A program made the translations under genes and the position numbers. A DNA stretch of 64,000 bases. Source: Magnetococcales bacterium (GTDB lineage Bacteria; Pseudomonadota; Magnetococcia; Magnetococcales; JADFWU01). The notes beneath the pieces were generated by a model, which worked only from the letters and a program-made list of their open reading frames with translations, had not been told where the DNA came from and did no database searches. Location: the NCBI GenBank assembly GCA_015234045.1, contig JADFWU010000014.1:1-64000 (forward strand), read 5' to 3'. Positions 62,386 through 64,000 of this stretch are shown one piece after another (position 1 is the stretch's first letter; every line of letters begins with the position of its first letter).

Positions 62386-64000
62386 TTACTGTCTTGGTGT
62401 TGGACGGACCGTTACCAGCACTCTTCTTCCTGAACTATCCAAATAGTGGAGATTAGGCAATCCGCCGGGTATCAATAGTGAGTTGACCGGCCTGTCTTCT
62501 AAGATATCCTGATCATTGATCCTATAGAGTCGGATGGCAAAATCCGTTGGCTCGGTCACCTCAGGGAACGTCACTGTGTGGGTGAATTCAAAGGAAGTCG
62601 ATTCTTCGCCTTTATAGGCCCATGGTGTCCAGTCTGTTTTTTCAGAAGTGAGTCGATTTGACGCGTATATGACCTGTTCAAATTTTTGGCCACAGGCTGC
62701 CAGATTTTCCGGGTCACAGGCAAACAAGGCAATCTGGGATTGGTAATCCATATGGTATCCCAGAAGTTCCCAGCGAATTTCATAGCTTTCACCACCAATG
62801 ATCTGTTCTGGAATATCAAAATCTGTCAAAACAGGTGGCATGCGGCGGGCGGCTTGTTCTCTTGATGATTCATCCGTAAACGGATTGGTTTCAATGCGTG
62901 ACCAAGCGTCTGCAAGAATATTCGCTTTCGTCTGGTCAAGCGCTGGATCATCCTCGTTGTTTACTGTTGGTTCATTAGCTGTTGGATTTTCTCCAGTATT
63001 GGCGGGAAGCACCATGAGACGCAATCGGCGTCCGGTTGTACCATAGTACTCTCCTTCTTGCAGGCCACCCGGAATCAAGAGTGATATGGCCTGATGATCA
63101 GCTGCGTTGTCCAGATCATTGATTCTATAGAAACGCAATACCATCTCAGTGGGTTGGCTGACATCTGGGACCATTAGCTGATCTTCAAACAGTGACTTCC
63201 TTGCGGGAATGGTGCCATAGCTCCACTGACTGCTTATATTTCCTACAGAGTTGATTTTACCGGTTGTAGCCACATTATCGTTGTAGAATAGACCGCATTC
63301 TCCTTCAGCATGTTGATCACAATCAAACAGTGCGACAGCCGATTGATAGGATGCATGATAGCCGACCATTGACCATTTGACCGTCATTGCCTCTCCGCCA
63401 TATACCTTGACAGGCAGGTCCACATCAAACAGAACCGGCGGCATGCGTCGTGCCGCTTCAATTAGTTCCTGGTTGTCCAATGGTGGATTAAACCAAGCGG
63501 TAATCGTCGTGTCCTCAGTGATTGTGACAGAGCATGTAGTAGCAAAGCCACATGTCGGCTCACTCCAACCGACAAAATGGCCTTGATTGGCATCCGTGCC
63601 GAGATCTACTGTCAATTCAATTGCAGATCCATTATCCATTGTGACAGAACACTCGGTAGCGCCAAGGCCGCAATCCAAACCATTATTCAGATTGAATACA
63701 CGTCCAATATTCTCGTCTGACAATTGAATGGTTACTCGTGCAACCCCCGTTTTCTGTGGGTTCCAAGGTGCGAGATCATTCAGATTATTTACGCCATCGC
63801 CATCTATGTCGTCATCACACTTATTGCCGACACCATCCTGATCCATGTCATACTGATTGGTGTTGCTTTCTGTTGGGCAATTGTCGAATGAATCGAGTGT
63901 GCCATCGTCATCAATGTCGGCTTTGATATTCAAAGGTACTTGAATGGGTTCTGAGCTATCAAGTATTGAACCATTTCCCATAATCTCATAACTACTCATA
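62386..64000 (-). CDS. Surface protein with calcium-type repeats and two ~150-residue unknown repeats (5' end outside window)
   Basis: At least 537 residues are visible, with no signal peptide, so the true start probably lies beyond the right edge. In order: a thrombospondin type 3-like calcium segment (about 25-75, with DIDDDGTLDSFDNCP and DGVGNKCDDDIDGDGV), an InlB-B-repeat-like domain (about 88-170, ending TITAWF), then two copies of a domain of about 150 residues (about 183-335 and 385-537), each beginning RRMPPVL and holding YRIND and SLLIPGGL near its end. That domain is not one I recognise. A four-gene-apart relative is the giant mosaic protein, which also has the calcium segment. Confidence 0.72.
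   Translation of the reverse strand, partial: MSSYEIMGNGSILDSSEPIQVPLNIKADIDDDGTLDSFDNCPTESNTNQYDMDQDGVGNKCDDDIDGDGVNNLNDLAPWNPQKTGVARVTIQLSDENIGRVFNLNNGLDCGLGATECSVTMDNGSAIELTVDLGTDANQGHFVGWSEPTCGFATTCSVTITEDTTITAWFNPPLDNQELIEAARRMPPVLFDVDLPVKVYGGEAMTVKWSMVGYHASYQSAVALFDCDQHAEGECGLFYNDNVATTGKINSVGNISSQWSYGTIPARKSLFEDQLMVPDVSQPTEMVLRFYRINDLDNAADHQAISLLIPGGLQEGEYYGTTGRRLRLMVLPANTGENPTANEPTVNNEDDPALDQTKANILADAWSRIETNPFTDESSREQAARRMPPVLTDFDIPEQIIGGESYEIRWELLGYHMDYQSQIALFACDPENLAACGQKFEQVIYASNRLTSEKTDWTPWAYKGEESTSFEFTHTVTFPEVTEPTDFAIRLYRINDQDILEDRPVNSLLIPGGLPNLHYLDSSGRRVLVTVRPTPRQ

Overview
The window is a chromosomal segment of a Gram-negative, flagellated bacterium, most likely a proteobacterium. 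The evidence is a TonB-dependent outer-membrane receptor, c-type cytochromes with Sec signals, a FliQ-FliR-FlhB export cluster, proteobacterial gene pairs such as recX-alaS and grxC-nit1, and a DabAB-type inorganic-carbon system. Base composition is moderate (by eye near 50% GC). I cannot place the genus; a deep-branching or chemolithotrophic proteobacterium fits, but that is inference. No rRNA, tRNA, CRISPR array, prophage or intact insertion sequence was found.

Layout. The first 62 bases are the 3' end of an Hsp20-type small heat-shock protein. Then come a sigma-54 activator (738-2309), a class 1 dihydroorotate dehydrogenase, and a nucleotide-sugar cluster (galU, ugd, phosphomannomutase; 7148 down to 3493). 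Next are a small cytochrome c, an isolated trpB-trpA pair (8233-10247), a fused TRAP permease and a haem-binding chemoreceptor (12567-14414). From 24168 down to 14745 lies the most interesting block: an operon with a long DabA (DUF2309), a NuoL-like DabB and three further NuoM-like membrane subunits, one of which lacks the key proton-path residues. After it come a lipoprotein with two von Willebrand A domains, comF-grxC-nit1, a repeat-built coiled-coil membrane protein, rsmB-like, an AI-2E family permease, an L,D-transpeptidase, a Bax-inhibitor-1 protein, a TetR regulator, dapA, two related cytochromes c, smpB and ispH. The window continues with three tandem flagellins, a hybrid histidine kinase, a 1982-residue mosaic surface protein, a small AT-rich two-gene module, flhB-fliR-fliQ, a coiled-coil protein with recX, alaS, an OprC-type copper receptor, and the 3' part of another calcium-repeat surface protein at the right edge.

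Two kinds of non-coding repeat stand out. One is a ~160-bp element with a long palindromic core and near-perfect terminal inverted repeats, present in four copies plus a truncated end (75-106, 122-282, 14580-14740, 37162-37322, 59279-59709). The last copy is split by a 287-bp insertion (59304-59590) with its own inverted ends, built almost wholly from short perfect hairpins with three-base loops. A second hairpin-rich stretch (59752-60050) has a 75-bp tandem duplication, and a diverged relative of it lies just upstream of alaS.

How the parts may work together. The DabA operon should couple carbonic-anhydrase-like CO2 hydration to an ion gradient through proton-channel-like subunits, raising internal bicarbonate. 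The flagellins, export genes, haem chemoreceptor and hybrid kinase suggest redox-guided motility. The three large secreted proteins suggest an elaborate cell surface. Functions are assigned from motifs read directly in the translations; no database search was possible.
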